DNA of 9,857 bases from an uncultured Saprospiraceae bacterium (GCA_937967535.1 CALCMV010000436.1:1-9857), one strand, 5' to 3'; shown: positions 1-7,123, numbered from the stretch's first letter. The notes: generated by a model not told the origin, from the letters alone. Numbers and translations are program-made.

Positions 1-1
1 A

Positions 2-49
2 AAGGATTCGTCTGACAACTTTTACGCTATGAAATACGGAAAATTTTGA
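2..49 (+). CDS. possible C-terminal tail of a convergent gene cut by the window edge
   Basis: The plus-strand frame starting at base 2 is open to TGA at 47-49 and reads KDSSDNFYAMKYGKF. It is only 15 codons, too short for composition to prove coding. The main support is layout: the hairpin at 109-148 sits between this stop and the convergent stop at 175 and has U-rich tracts on both strands, as expected of a shared terminator. A second frame (RIRLTTFTL, stop at 30-32) is also open, so the frame choice is uncertain. No family can be assigned. Confidence 0.2.
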   Translation, partial: KDSSDNFYAMKYGKF

Positions 50-104
50 AACAATTAATGTGTAATACCTACTTTTGGGGACTACATATTCAACTTGGGC
101 TAAT

Positions 105-155
105 AAAAAAAGCCGATGTCGGAAAATGATATTTCCAACATCGGCTTTATATTTT
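105..155. terminator. rho-independent terminator, probably bidirectional
   Basis: AAAGCCGATGT (109-119) pairs perfectly with ACATCGGCTTT (138-148). After one C/A mismatch, GGAAA (121-125) pairs with TTTCC (132-136) around a six-base loop. On the minus strand the stem is followed by seven T (bases 111 to 105), the classic form, so it ends the 553-residue gene whose stop lies 27 bases upstream. On the plus strand it is followed by TATATTTTTATAT, a weaker U-rich tract that could also end a convergent transcript. Confidence 0.88.
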
Positions 156-174
156 TATATACGTTGTATACTTT

Positions 175-1836
175 TTAATTTCCGTTTAGTGAGCCTGCAT
201 TGGCACAACTGACAATCACCATCACTTCTGCCATACCCGCCAGCATAGCCGGGCAACCATCCGCATCCAGTACAGATGTCACGCTAAAGGTCGTATTCGC
301 AGCAGGAGCTACGGGGATAGGACTGCCACTCATGTAGCCTGTAAGTACTGTACCATCGCTGAGTGTGACATCATAAGGTCCTGTACCACCGTCTATAGTG
401 ACGACCAAATCTACGGGGACATTGTTGCAGACTTGTCCGCCGCCGGAGATGGTGGCGGTGTAGTCGGGGCAAAGTATAATACATTCAGGTATATCAACAG
501 TAAAATCTACATTACAATCAGGATTGCCTTGATCTACAATTGAGTACATTACACCTGGCGTAGCTGTGGTTGGTCCTGTGATTGTAAATGTTCCCGTTCC
601 GGTACCTGTACCGTCCATAGCTCCCGTAGCCATACCGACCACAGCCCCCATTCCGTCAACAATGTCATAAGCACCGGAGGCAAGACTTTCGTCAAATGTA
701 ACGGTAACGACCGCATTTTCTCCATCGCAAACTGCACTTGCTACAGGATTTAGTACCTCGCAAGGTGGACAGAAACCAATGCACAAATCCTGAATATTCA
801 TTTCGGGTGAGGAGTTGTCACCAACTGTACCGTCACCATTACAATCTAAACCTATTGAACTCACAATATATGTATAGGTAATACTCGTGATAACATCATT
901 TGGTCCATGTCCGAGTGAGCCATCTTCTTCATCATCATTTCCTGTATCACAGTCAGCACCCGCAGCCGAACCAACTATCGTTTGGTTGTCATCAACAGCA
1001 CCGTTTCCACCGCTACCTCCGTTATCTTCGTCAGCTGCTGGGTCATTACATGTTGGAAAAGACATTGTTGCCGGATCCCAACCTACTTCAAGTGGCGCAT
1101 TGAAATCATCAATTGCCCACCAACCAACTTGTACTTGTCCACCTGCAGCGTCTCCGAAAACTGGATTGAAGGAAGGTGTTCCCGGATAGACCGTTGTACC
1201 CGCAGGATTTCCGGCAAGGAAATCTGCCATGGACAATCCATTGTGATAATCGCCACCACAGTAGTTGGTAATATTGGCAGTATTGTAAGGAATACCGTTA
1301 GTGCTTACTTGTAGATTTTCATACATCAAGCTAGCACCATTAGTACTTGTATAACTGATATTTAGATTTTGAGCATCTACCATTAAACCATTTATGAAAC
1401 TGATTGTAACAGTTGCCCATACATCCGAACAATCACAAACATCTTGATTGCCCGGAGTGGCAGAGTCTAAGTTAATCTGTCCACCCCCCAGTGTAACAAC
1501 TAATTCCCAATCATCTAAGTCCGCAGGGTTTAAACAATCTGCTCCCGGAGTAGTGACCACTCCTTCGGCATCCACTTGAATTTCAATATCCACTTGAATA
1601 TCAGGCGTGCCATCAGGTCCCGAAGTGTAATTCCCCAGAGCATCAGGTCCTGTCAGTACATCGTATTGTGCAGTAGAAGTTGTGCTTCCTGTACCACCGA
1701 CTACTTCTGTAATATCAGTAGCCTCGTCAAATGCAGGTTCTCCAAATGTAATACATTCGTTCCATTGTGCATTCACCACCGTAAAGCAAGCTAAAAATAA
1801 AATAACAAGGGATAAAATAACATATAGTTTTTTCAT
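175..1836 (-). CDS. secreted Cys-rich multidomain surface protein, function unknown
   Basis: A 553-residue exported protein. Residues 1-23 form a signal peptide (MKK, a long hydrophobic core, VNA cleaved before Q24). The mature part is acidic and rich in Gly, Thr and Asp and has 18 Cys, including a CDC motif at 134-136 and the cluster C352/C356/C359, so disulfides are likely in the periplasm or outside the cell. Residues 25-260 look like a beta-rich domain. Residues 264-313 are Asp-rich, and DCNGDGTVGD at 331-340 resembles a calcium-binding loop of the EF-hand/dockerin/TSP3 kind. Residues 360-452 and 456-541 look like two Ig-fold repeats of the type common in Bacteroidota surface proteins. 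No type IX secretion C-terminal domain is visible; the protein ends in CANAGSLNGN. The terminator just downstream argues against a recent truncation. The barrel gene upstream is on the same strand but a promoter box lies between them. The specific function is unknown. Confidence 0.88.
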   Translation of the reverse strand: MKKLYVILSLVILFLACFTVVNAQWNECITFGEPAFDEATDITEVVGGTGSTTSTAQYDVLTGPDALGNYTSGPDGTPDIQVDIEIQVDAEGVVTTPGADCLNPADLDDWELVVTLGGGQINLDSATPGNQDVCDCSDVWATVTISFINGLMVDAQNLNISYTSTNGASLMYENLQVSTNGIPYNTANITNYCGGDYHNGLSMADFLAGNPAGTTVYPGTPSFNPVFGDAAGGQVQVGWWAIDDFNAPLEVGWDPATMSFPTCNDPAADEDNGGSGGNGAVDDNQTIVGSAAGADCDTGNDDEEDGSLGHGPNDVITSITYTYIVSSIGLDCNGDGTVGDNSSPEMNIQDLCIGFCPPCEVLNPVASAVCDGENAVVTVTFDESLASGAYDIVDGMGAVVGMATGAMDGTGTGTGTFTITGPTTATPGVMYSIVDQGNPDCNVDFTVDIPECIILCPDYTATISGGGQVCNNVPVDLVVTIDGGTGPYDVTLSDGTVLTGYMSGSPIPVAPAANTTFSVTSVLDADGCPAMLAGMAEVMVIVSCANAGSLNGN

Positions 1837-1852
1837 AACAATTTGGCTTTAG

Positions 1853-1885
1853 CAAACAGTATTTTGAATATATAATAAAATACAA
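1853..1885 (-). promoter_or_regulatory. weak alternative promoter candidate for the 553-residue gene
   Basis: On the minus strand, TTG (1885-1883) is followed after 21 bases by TACTGTTTG (1861-1853), which is the Bacteroidota -7 box TAnnTTTG with one extra spacer base. Transcripts would start about 10-15 bases before the ATG at 1836. The box is imperfect, so this ranks below the site at 1990-1997. Confidence 0.2.
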
Positions 1886-1970
1886 AAAGCTGTTTATTTT
1901 AAAATGTGTTATTCGTTGGTAAAAAGTAAGATAGGAGTTGGTTTCATTAATTGAGAGTCAATATTTTTAT

Positions 1971-1987
1971 CTGTCATAGATTGACAG
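1971..1987 (-). other. short hairpin at the start of the leader of the 553-residue gene
   Basis: CTGTCA (1971-1976) and TGACAG (1982-1987) form a perfect six-base stem around a five-base loop. There is no T-run on either side, so it is not a normal terminator. It lies directly downstream, on the minus strand, of the promoter box at 1990-1997, so it would form at the very 5' end of the RNA, where it could stabilise a roughly 147-base AU-rich leader. That role is inferred. Confidence 0.35.
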
Positions 1988-1989
1988 CA

Positions 1990-1997
1990 CAAATATA
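1990..1997 (-). promoter_or_regulatory. Bacteroidota-type -7 promoter box
   Basis: The minus strand reads TATATTTG, an exact match to the Bacteroidota housekeeping -7 consensus TAnnTTTG, preceded by an A/T-only stretch. No clear TTG at -33 is present at 17-23 bases, so only half of the promoter is supported. Transcription would start near 1984, giving a long leader for the secreted-protein gene (ATG at 1836). This suggests that gene is transcribed separately from the barrel gene that ends at 2043. Confidence 0.45.
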
Positions 1998-2042
1998 GTT
2001 AAAAAAAATTGAAATTCTCTACTAATTTTTCATTAAATCTCG

Positions 2043-5000
2043 TCAAAAAGTAGCCCGCACATTTGCTCGTCCGATATGTACGATACGGTTGCTGCCGGTT
2101 TTGCGTCCTTCATACGAAATACTCATTAATACATTGCGGGAGATTCGGCGGTCAAAGGTAAGATTCCAAAGGAAGTTTTTGCCATTTTGCAAACCGTCGA
2201 GTATGGCAAATTCTACGGGGGTATTGCGCTCGCCTTTGTAGTTGACATTTACGAATGAGAACTTGGCACTTATTTCTGATTTGGAGACTTTATTGTAGGT
2301 AAACTCCGCACTGATGTCGTGATTTTGTGTAGTTTCTTTTTCGTTAATTTGATTGCGCCTGTCGGCGAATGAGTAGGCGAATGTGAGGCGGGTGTTTTTC
2401 TGAAAAATATACTTCACTTCCGGTTCTATTTCCCAAAAATCAATATCAAAATCCCGCGTATCGAAAAACTCCGAATCATTGAGCCGATTGCCTTGCGAAG
2501 CATCCAATGTGACTCCTACTTTTTTGCTCGGATTCCAACGGGTTTGCAGCGACCTTTCGGTGCGGCGGCGAGCTTCAAAACCTGTGGTCAATACACGTCG
2601 GTTGCGGTTGTCCTGTATGCCAAATTGTGCGCCGAATTTTTGATTGGTTCTATTGAAAAACAGCGTATTACGAATATTGGCAGAAAGCGATACCAATGAG
2701 GTATCATTGACAGAGAGTTCAAAGGGATTCCAGGGTTGTACCTGTGCCGATTCGAGGGTTCTGCGTTGGATTTGAAGGGTAGCCACATTTCTGAATTTTG
2801 AGAAAAACTGTAAAGGCTTTTTCTTGCTTGTACGCCACAATTTTGCGGGATTCAACTCTATATTTTGACTAAAATTAATATCATCCGAGCGAATAAAATC
2901 ATTCGTAAAAGTAGTCACGCGGATGTGGTCGGCATTATCCGTAAAATTGGCAATTTCGAACTCGTCCAACTGCCGCACGCCGTCCATATTTCTATCAATC
3001 CAAGTAAAAACACCCTCGCCCGGATTGACCTGTACGTAGGTAAATTCGATGCGCTGCTGCTGCCCCGAACCCAACTCATAAACCGTATTTGAGCGTATAA
3101 ATCCTTTCTTTATCAAGAGTAAATACTCTAGTCTGCCGAGATAGGTTTCCTGCGACATTTCTTGCGATAATAGCGAATCTGCACGCAGATTTCGATAGGT
3201 CAAATTCCAATTGAGGCGCGAGTGTTTGTACTTTGCCCACAAGCCCTTCAAGTTGACCTCATCCGCCACCGTTGCCAGCCCAAAATTCCTTCCTTTTGGT
3301 GCGTAATCGTAGCGGCGGGTATATTCCGTTCTCCATTGAAAAGTCTGCGATTCGCCCGTTTGGAAATAGGCTTTTAGTACATCAAATTTAAAACTCGACA
3401 AAGCCATAGTATCTTGCCTTGCCGCAAAGCGTTGATTGTCTTCACGCTCTGCATAAATTCCTATTTTTAAATTATTTAATTGTTTGATAGTCTGTGAAAT
3501 ATTGGCTTTTGGTCGAAAAAATCGGCTATCTTCTTTTTGTCCTTGCGAAGTGAGCAAACTCCCCGAAATATCTAGTTCAAAACCCTTGCGTTTGCCTCGT
3601 ATTTCGCCCGAATGTTTGATGCCTGTATACACCGAATCGCGCAGGTAAGTGCCGAGCGTATATCGGATATTTCCCAAGCCTTTTTTCTCCAAATTCACCC
3701 CTGTATTTAGGAGGTGTTCGTCTATGCGTATCGTTTGGTCGGTATTCCAATCGCGCAAAAATTCGACGGCACGATAAGGGTCAATTCGCCGAAAATTTCC
3801 ATCCGTAAACTCGTAATCTACGAAGGTGGTCATGGTGATTTTTGATTTTTGATTGTTGATTGGCTTGGGCGGATTTTCTTCCCCCTTGCCCTCTCCGGTG
3901 GGGGAGGGTACTTCGGTTTTAGAATTTGTTGATAAGCTATCAGAATTTGTATTTTTATTTGAAGGTATAAAATCAGAGTTTTTATTCTCACTTTCACGCG
4001 AATCAAGTCTCCGCTTTTGGAGTGGAGTGGGGGAGGGGCGTTTGCGTTTTTTCCCCAAAATAATTTTATTTTCAATTCTGCTACGCACTGCCATTCCTAC
4101 ATTATCATCTGCATTGAGTTCGGAAAATGTATTTAAATCTGTATTGCTCAAAGCGACTTCTGTGAGAATATTCGTATTTTTATTTAATTGATAATCAGCA
4201 CCAAAAGTGTATAATTGCTTGCGTTGTGGTGCGACCAAACGAATGACCGGTTCGTGTGTACCCCCACGCACACCCGCCTGTGGCGCGACCCATGCGTATA
4301 TACGCCCATTGGCAGAAGATTGTATCGGAATGTAGTCGCCAGCCCCTTGCCCTACTTCCGTAAATCGCAATACATAACGCGCCGAATCAGGATTGGTGGT
4401 GTGTATAAAAACGCTGTCAAACCCGAGCGAATCTACCATGCGATACATGATGCGATTGGGGTCAAAATCGGCGAGCGTATCTACTGCCGGAAAGAGGCGA
4501 TTTTCGACGGCATCGCCCGATTCGGCGAAAAGTTGACGCTGTGTATTCGTGAGGTCTTGCCCCACAGATTGATTGCGGGCATCTTGCTCTGAAAAGAGAT
4601 TGAAATAGGTATTTAGTTTTTCGGTTTTATAATTAAAACCTGTACCATAGACTGTTCGCAAATAATTATCAGTCGAATAGGTAAATTCTACAACTATACG
4701 TTTGTCTTTGGTAATCAATTGATTGGCAGTAAAAATCACTTCACCTGCATTATAATCAATCGTGTAATCATCTTCCGAACCGCGTTGTAGAAGGATACCG
4801 TCAATATATACTTTTTCTGTACCCGCCAATACGATGAGAAAGCGTTCATTATTTGCGCCAACCAATTTGTATGGACCTTGATTGCCTTCTTGTCCAAAGA
4901 ATTGATTGCGGGCAAATTGTCCGCGTGCTACTGCACCACTCGCACGTCCGTTAAGCGTTCCTTTGCCTATTTCCGCGCCTGTTTCAAAAGATAATCCTTG

Positions 5001-5789
5001 CAGACGGCGATTATAATTCATAAAATATCCGGCGGGTCGGGTGAGTTGGTAATCTCCGGCAATGAGTTTGCTTTTATCTTTTTTTAATTGAATAAAAACT
5101 TGGTCAAATTCCTGCAATTGGCGCGTATTTCCTTCGGGTTGGAGTGGGATATTATTGTCGGAAATAGCAGCGAGAATTTCGATGTCATCGCCAATATCTC
5201 CCGCTAATTGGAGGTTAAAACTGCTATTCAAAACCAAGTCCTGATTATTGCCAAATGAAATACCCCGCGCAAAGCTGCCTTGATAGTCAAGTCCTTGAAA
5301 ATCAAACAATTCGTCGGTAGAACTCTTCGGCTCGTAGCTGAAAACATAATCCGAAAAATCCTGCTTGCCTATTTTCGTGGTGTCTTTGTGACTCAGTGCC
5401 GCATTTAAGGAGAAAGGGAACACGCGAAAGCTGATTTCGAAGCCTTCTTCTATATTTTTTTCCCCAAGCGAGTTTAGAATTTCGCTTTGTTCAATATTAA
5501 ATATTAATTTATTATTTATAATTGAAAAATTATTTTTATCTAAAAAATTGCCACTTGATTTATCCTTTACAGTGACAGTGGAGGGGATGACGGTGAGGCT
5601 ATCGAGCGTGAGTGTATCGCTAATTTCGGTGATGACGATGGTGCGCCAATTGGAAAGAGAGTCGGTTTGTGCGTGGGCAATTTTACCGAAAAAGAATACG
5701 AGAAATATCACGAAAATGCAGGGGGGAAAGCCTGTACTTTGGTGATGTATTTTGTACTGATATTTTTTTCGTGTAGATGTTTTTAGCAT
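2043..5789 (-). CDS. very large predicted outer-membrane beta-barrel protein (SprA-like style, function unknown)
   Basis: A 1248-residue exported protein. The first 40 residues are a basic n-region, a hydrophobic core (IFVIFLVFFF) and a cleavage site AHA before Q41. Residues 160-265 contain a block that I recall as conserved in Bacteroidota (GSFARGISFGNNQDLVLNSS, then ISDNNIPLQPEGNTRQLQEF and IAGDYQL). Residues 322-376 hold an extracellular-loop-like module (GTEKVYIDGILL, YTIDYNAGEVIF, VEFTYSTDNY) also familiar from large SprA-type barrels. The rest is mostly alternating strands with aromatic girdles and tight turns, and the protein ends in Phe (RANVRATF), as barrel proteins recognised by the Bam machinery do. 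It is about half the size of true SprA and is not SprA itself. Residues 578-650 are a low-complexity charged insert made of repeat DNA. The ATG at 5789 is the only Met before the hydrophobic core. A role in surface assembly or export is a guess. Confidence 0.88.
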   Translation of the reverse strand: MLKTSTRKKYQYKIHHQSTGFPPCIFVIFLVFFFGKIAHAQTDSLSNWRTIVITEISDTLTLDSLTVIPSTVTVKDKSSGNFLDKNNFSIINNKLIFNIEQSEILNSLGEKNIEEGFEISFRVFPFSLNAALSHKDTTKIGKQDFSDYVFSYEPKSSTDELFDFQGLDYQGSFARGISFGNNQDLVLNSSFNLQLAGDIGDDIEILAAISDNNIPLQPEGNTRQLQEFDQVFIQLKKDKSKLIAGDYQLTRPAGYFMNYNRRLQGLSFETGAEIGKGTLNGRASGAVARGQFARNQFFGQEGNQGPYKLVGANNERFLIVLAGTEKVYIDGILLQRGSEDDYTIDYNAGEVIFTANQLITKDKRIVVEFTYSTDNYLRTVYGTGFNYKTEKLNTYFNLFSEQDARNQSVGQDLTNTQRQLFAESGDAVENRLFPAVDTLADFDPNRIMYRMVDSLGFDSVFIHTTNPDSARYVLRFTEVGQGAGDYIPIQSSANGRIYAWVAPQAGVRGGTHEPVIRLVAPQRKQLYTFGADYQLNKNTNILTEVALSNTDLNTFSELNADDNVGMAVRSRIENKIILGKKRKRPSPTPLQKRRLDSRESENKNSDFIPSNKNTNSDSLSTNSKTEVPSPTGEGKGEENPPKPINNQKSKITMTTFVDYEFTDGNFRRIDPYRAVEFLRDWNTDQTIRIDEHLLNTGVNLEKKGLGNIRYTLGTYLRDSVYTGIKHSGEIRGKRKGFELDISGSLLTSQGQKEDSRFFRPKANISQTIKQLNNLKIGIYAEREDNQRFAARQDTMALSSFKFDVLKAYFQTGESQTFQWRTEYTRRYDYAPKGRNFGLATVADEVNLKGLWAKYKHSRLNWNLTYRNLRADSLLSQEMSQETYLGRLEYLLLIKKGFIRSNTVYELGSGQQQRIEFTYVQVNPGEGVFTWIDRNMDGVRQLDEFEIANFTDNADHIRVTTFTNDFIRSDDINFSQNIELNPAKLWRTSKKKPLQFFSKFRNVATLQIQRRTLESAQVQPWNPFELSVNDTSLVSLSANIRNTLFFNRTNQKFGAQFGIQDNRNRRVLTTGFEARRRTERSLQTRWNPSKKVGVTLDASQGNRLNDSEFFDTRDFDIDFWEIEPEVKYIFQKNTRLTFAYSFADRRNQINEKETTQNHDISAEFTYNKVSKSEISAKFSFVNVNYKGERNTPVEFAILDGLQNGKNFLWNLTFDRRISRNVLMSISYEGRKTGSNRIVHIGRANVRATF
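3837..4058 (-). repeat. intergenic-type repeat DNA translated inside the barrel gene
   Basis: Two G-rich modules in the same orientation share GTGGGGGAGGG (3898-3908 and 4027-4037), each preceded by a pyrimidine-rich CTCCG stretch that can fold back on it. At the other end, 3837-3863 carries the iterated unit GATTTTT/GATTGTT. On the coding strand this gives residues of the type RPSPTPLQKR, VPSPTGEGKGEEN and INNQKSKI, quite unlike the strand-rich protein on either side. The segment is also open in other frames on both strands, as repeat DNA often is. From memory, similar CCCTCCCC...GGGGAGGG and CAATCAAAAATC motifs occur between genes in Bacteroidota; this was not checked by search. Confidence 0.6.
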
Positions 5790-5793
5790 AAAA

Positions 5794-5812
5794 TTGCAGA
5801 GTAAAGCTGCAA
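5794..5812 (-). promoter_or_regulatory. hairpin next to the start codon of the barrel gene
   Basis: TTGCAG (5794-5799) and CTGCAA (5807-5812) form a six-base stem with a seven-base loop. In the minus-strand RNA it ends four bases before the AUG at 5789, so it would cover the ribosome landing zone and could dampen translation. The regulatory effect is inferred from position only. Confidence 0.3.
5802..5812 (-). promoter_or_regulatory. TTGCAGCTTTA box before the barrel gene (matched to 6187-6197)
   Basis: The minus strand reads TTGCAGCTTTA ending 12 bases before the ATG at 5789. The same 11 bases occur on the plus strand 13 bases before the divergent ATG at 6211. It overlaps the hairpin at 5794-5812. 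It may be a shared operator or leader motif; chance cannot be excluded. Confidence 0.3.
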
Positions 5813-5848
5813 GGCATTTTTACTGTACTTTGCACCCATCTTCTAACT

Positions 5849-6046
5849 GTACTTTGGATATTAGGTAACAGGGAAATTAGATAATTAGGCTAACGAATAC
5901 ATAATTTATTGTTTATTAGTAAAATAAAAATTATAATAAAATTAATTTGAAATAAAATACAAATAATACGAGTTGTTGATTATGTCCCGATAGTTATCGG
6001 GATTACTAATTTCCCGGTTTCCGAATTTCCCAATGTCCAAAGTCCT
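5849..6046. repeat. MITE/REP-like element A with terminal inverted repeats
   Basis: This fills about half of the 421-bp gap between the divergent genes at 5789 and 6211. The left end (5849-5880: GTACTTTGGATATT, then AGGTAACAGGGAAATTAG) is matched by the reverse complement of the right end (about 6003-6046: GGACTTTGGACATT, then GGGAAATTCGG and GGGAAATTAG); the right end has one extra GGGAAATTCGG-like unit. The interior is almost pure A/T except for the hairpin at 5984-6003. TTCTAA occurs just outside both ends (5841-5846 and 6048-6053) and could be a target duplication, though six bases may be chance. No coding capacity. It resembles the elements at 6941, 8130 and 9721. Confidence 0.65.
5984..6003. 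repeat. CCCGATAGTTATCGGG palindrome, copy 1
   Basis: TCCCGATA (5985-5992) pairs with TATCGGGA (5995-6002) around a two-base loop, with a possible extra G-T pair outside. It lies inside element A next to its right terminal repeat. The same core recurs at 8218-8235 inside element C, so it is a repeated module. There is no T-run, so it is not an ordinary terminator. Confidence 0.7.
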
Positions 6047-6186
6047 GTTCTAAGAACTGCAAAATCTATGCACTTATTTTAAGAAATCCTTAAAATTGTC
6101 GTTTATGAGATAGTTATTTGTAACTTTAAATACCACTTTTCATTTTGTCACATGATAGACAACATGAATATCAGATATTATGCAAA

Positions 6187-6197
6187 TTGCAGCTTTA
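6187..6197 (+). promoter_or_regulatory. TTGCAGCTTTA box before the lipoprotein gene
   Basis: An exact copy of the box on the opposite strand at 5802-5812, 13 bases before the ATG at 6211. Element A lies between the two boxes, so they may once have been closer together. The role is unknown. Confidence 0.3.
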
Positions 6198-6210
6198 AAA
6201 TTTTTGACTT

Positions 6211-6903
6211 ATGATAACGAAAACGAAATCTATTATTTATCTGTTATTTTGCATCTTTGCATTGCAATCTTGTATCAAAGATGATTTTATTGACGACTTT
6301 GTAGAACCTGTATTACGTATTACGACTAATGTAGATACTTTGGCATTCGGAAGTACGCTTCAATTTGAGGAAATGTACCTGAATAATATTGGACGCGAAG
6401 AACAAGTAGATGCCATTTGGAGTAGCTCGGACGAAACGATTATCAGTATTTCAGATGATGGATTGGCAACGGCATTACAAGCCGGAAGTGCCACAATATC
6501 AGTGGAATATGACGATGGCTCAGGCTCGGTTTTGCGCGACGATATGCTGGTACATGTCGGAGAAAATACAACGGTTTCCCTTCAAACTTTTAATGGCAAT
6601 ATTCAAACTACTACCTTTTATGTATTGGAAGGTGATTTTACATTCAGCGAAACAGAGGATGGAGGGCTATCTTTAGAATTTGCCGACAATTATAGAGCGT
6701 CTGCGGGTTTGCCCGGATTGTATATTTATTTATCTAATAATAGAAATTCTGTCGCAGGTGCATTCGAAATCGGTGAAGTGGATGTATTTGATGGCGCACA
6801 TAGTTATGAGGTAAATGATGTGGGTTTTAGTGATTACAGCTATATCGTGTATTTCTGCAAACCATTTAATGTAAAAGTAGGCGATGGAGAGTTGGGCGAA
6901 TAA
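6211..6903 (+). CDS. lipoprotein with BIG2 Ig-like and DM13 domains
   Basis: A 230-residue lipoprotein. The signal (KTKSIIYLLFCIFALQSC) ends in a lipobox, LQSC, with C21 as the lipid-bearing residue; the acidic stretch after it (DDFIDDF) is compatible with surface display. Residues 34-117 fit a bacterial Ig-like group 2 domain, with W70 and the pattern WSSSDETIISISDDG, then LQAGSATISVEY. Residues 133-228 fit a DM13 domain: VLEGDF, LEFADNYRASAGLPGLYIYL, AGAFEIGEVDVFDGAHSYEV, and YFCKPFNVKVGDGEL, with the conserved Cys at 216. DM13 domains are proposed to act in redox or electron transfer through that Cys; this is family knowledge, not shown here. It is followed, with no terminator that I can see, by the small barrel gene on the same strand, so the two may be cotranscribed across element B. 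The start is clear because the signal begins at this ATG. Exact function unknown. Confidence 0.87.
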   Translation: MITKTKSIIYLLFCIFALQSCIKDDFIDDFVEPVLRITTNVDTLAFGSTLQFEEMYLNNIGREEQVDAIWSSSDETIISISDDGLATALQAGSATISVEYDDGSGSVLRDDMLVHVGENTTVSLQTFNGNIQTTTFYVLEGDFTFSETEDGGLSLEFADNYRASAGLPGLYIYLSNNRNSVAGAFEIGEVDVFDGAHSYEVNDVGFSDYSYIVYFCKPFNVKVGDGELGE

Positions 6904-6940
6904 ATTTTGAAAACACATTTTGAATTTTGAATGTTATTTA

Positions 6941-7123
6941 GACTTTGGACAGAGGAAATTGGGGAATTTGGGAATTCGGTAAAACTCTCGTTTTTACAAT
7001 TTTACATAAAATAATTAATTACATATTTTATTTTGTTAATAAAATTCATTCAATTGATTATCAGTAAGTTATAATTTTAAACCTAATTTCCCAGTTACCT
7101 AATTCCCGTTTTGTCCAAAGTCC
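6941..7123. repeat. MITE/REP-like element B with terminal inverted repeats
   Basis: The left end (6941-6980) reads GACTTTGGACAGAGGAAATT, then GGGGAATTTGGGAATTCGG. The reverse complement of the right end (7081-7123) reads GGACTTTGGACAAAACGGG, then AATTAGGTAACTGGGAAATT. The interior is about 100 bp of A/T-rich DNA with the palindromic block ATTGATTATCAGT, also present (reversed) in the element at 9721. It occupies nearly the whole gap between the lipoprotein and small barrel genes and ends 15 bases before the preferred ATG at 7139. No coding capacity. Confidence 0.65.

Noticed and set aside
590..620. Short GT-rich codon repeat (residues about GTGTGTGTF in the secreted protein)
   Set aside because: Ordinary low-complexity Gly-Thr linker in a surface protein; not a separate repeat element.
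982..1314. Open frame of 110 codons on the plus strand opposite the secreted-protein gene
   Set aside because: It lies fully inside a well-supported minus-strand gene with a signal peptide and terminator; its residues look like a random reading of the opposite strand.
175..1836. Secreted-protein gene as a truncated pseudogene
   Set aside because: The reading frame is intact and a canonical terminator follows 27 bases after the stop, so the short C-terminus looks native.
3853..4191. Plus-strand open frame with SPLPSPVGEG-like residues within the barrel gene
   Set aside because: This is the repeat DNA read on the other strand. Such repeats are often open in several frames; there is no start context or protein-like composition outside the repeat.
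4215..4592. Plus-strand open frame of 125 codons opposite the barrel gene
   Set aside because: Antisense shadow; rich in Arg, Cys, Tyr and His from codon complementarity, with no domain or signal.
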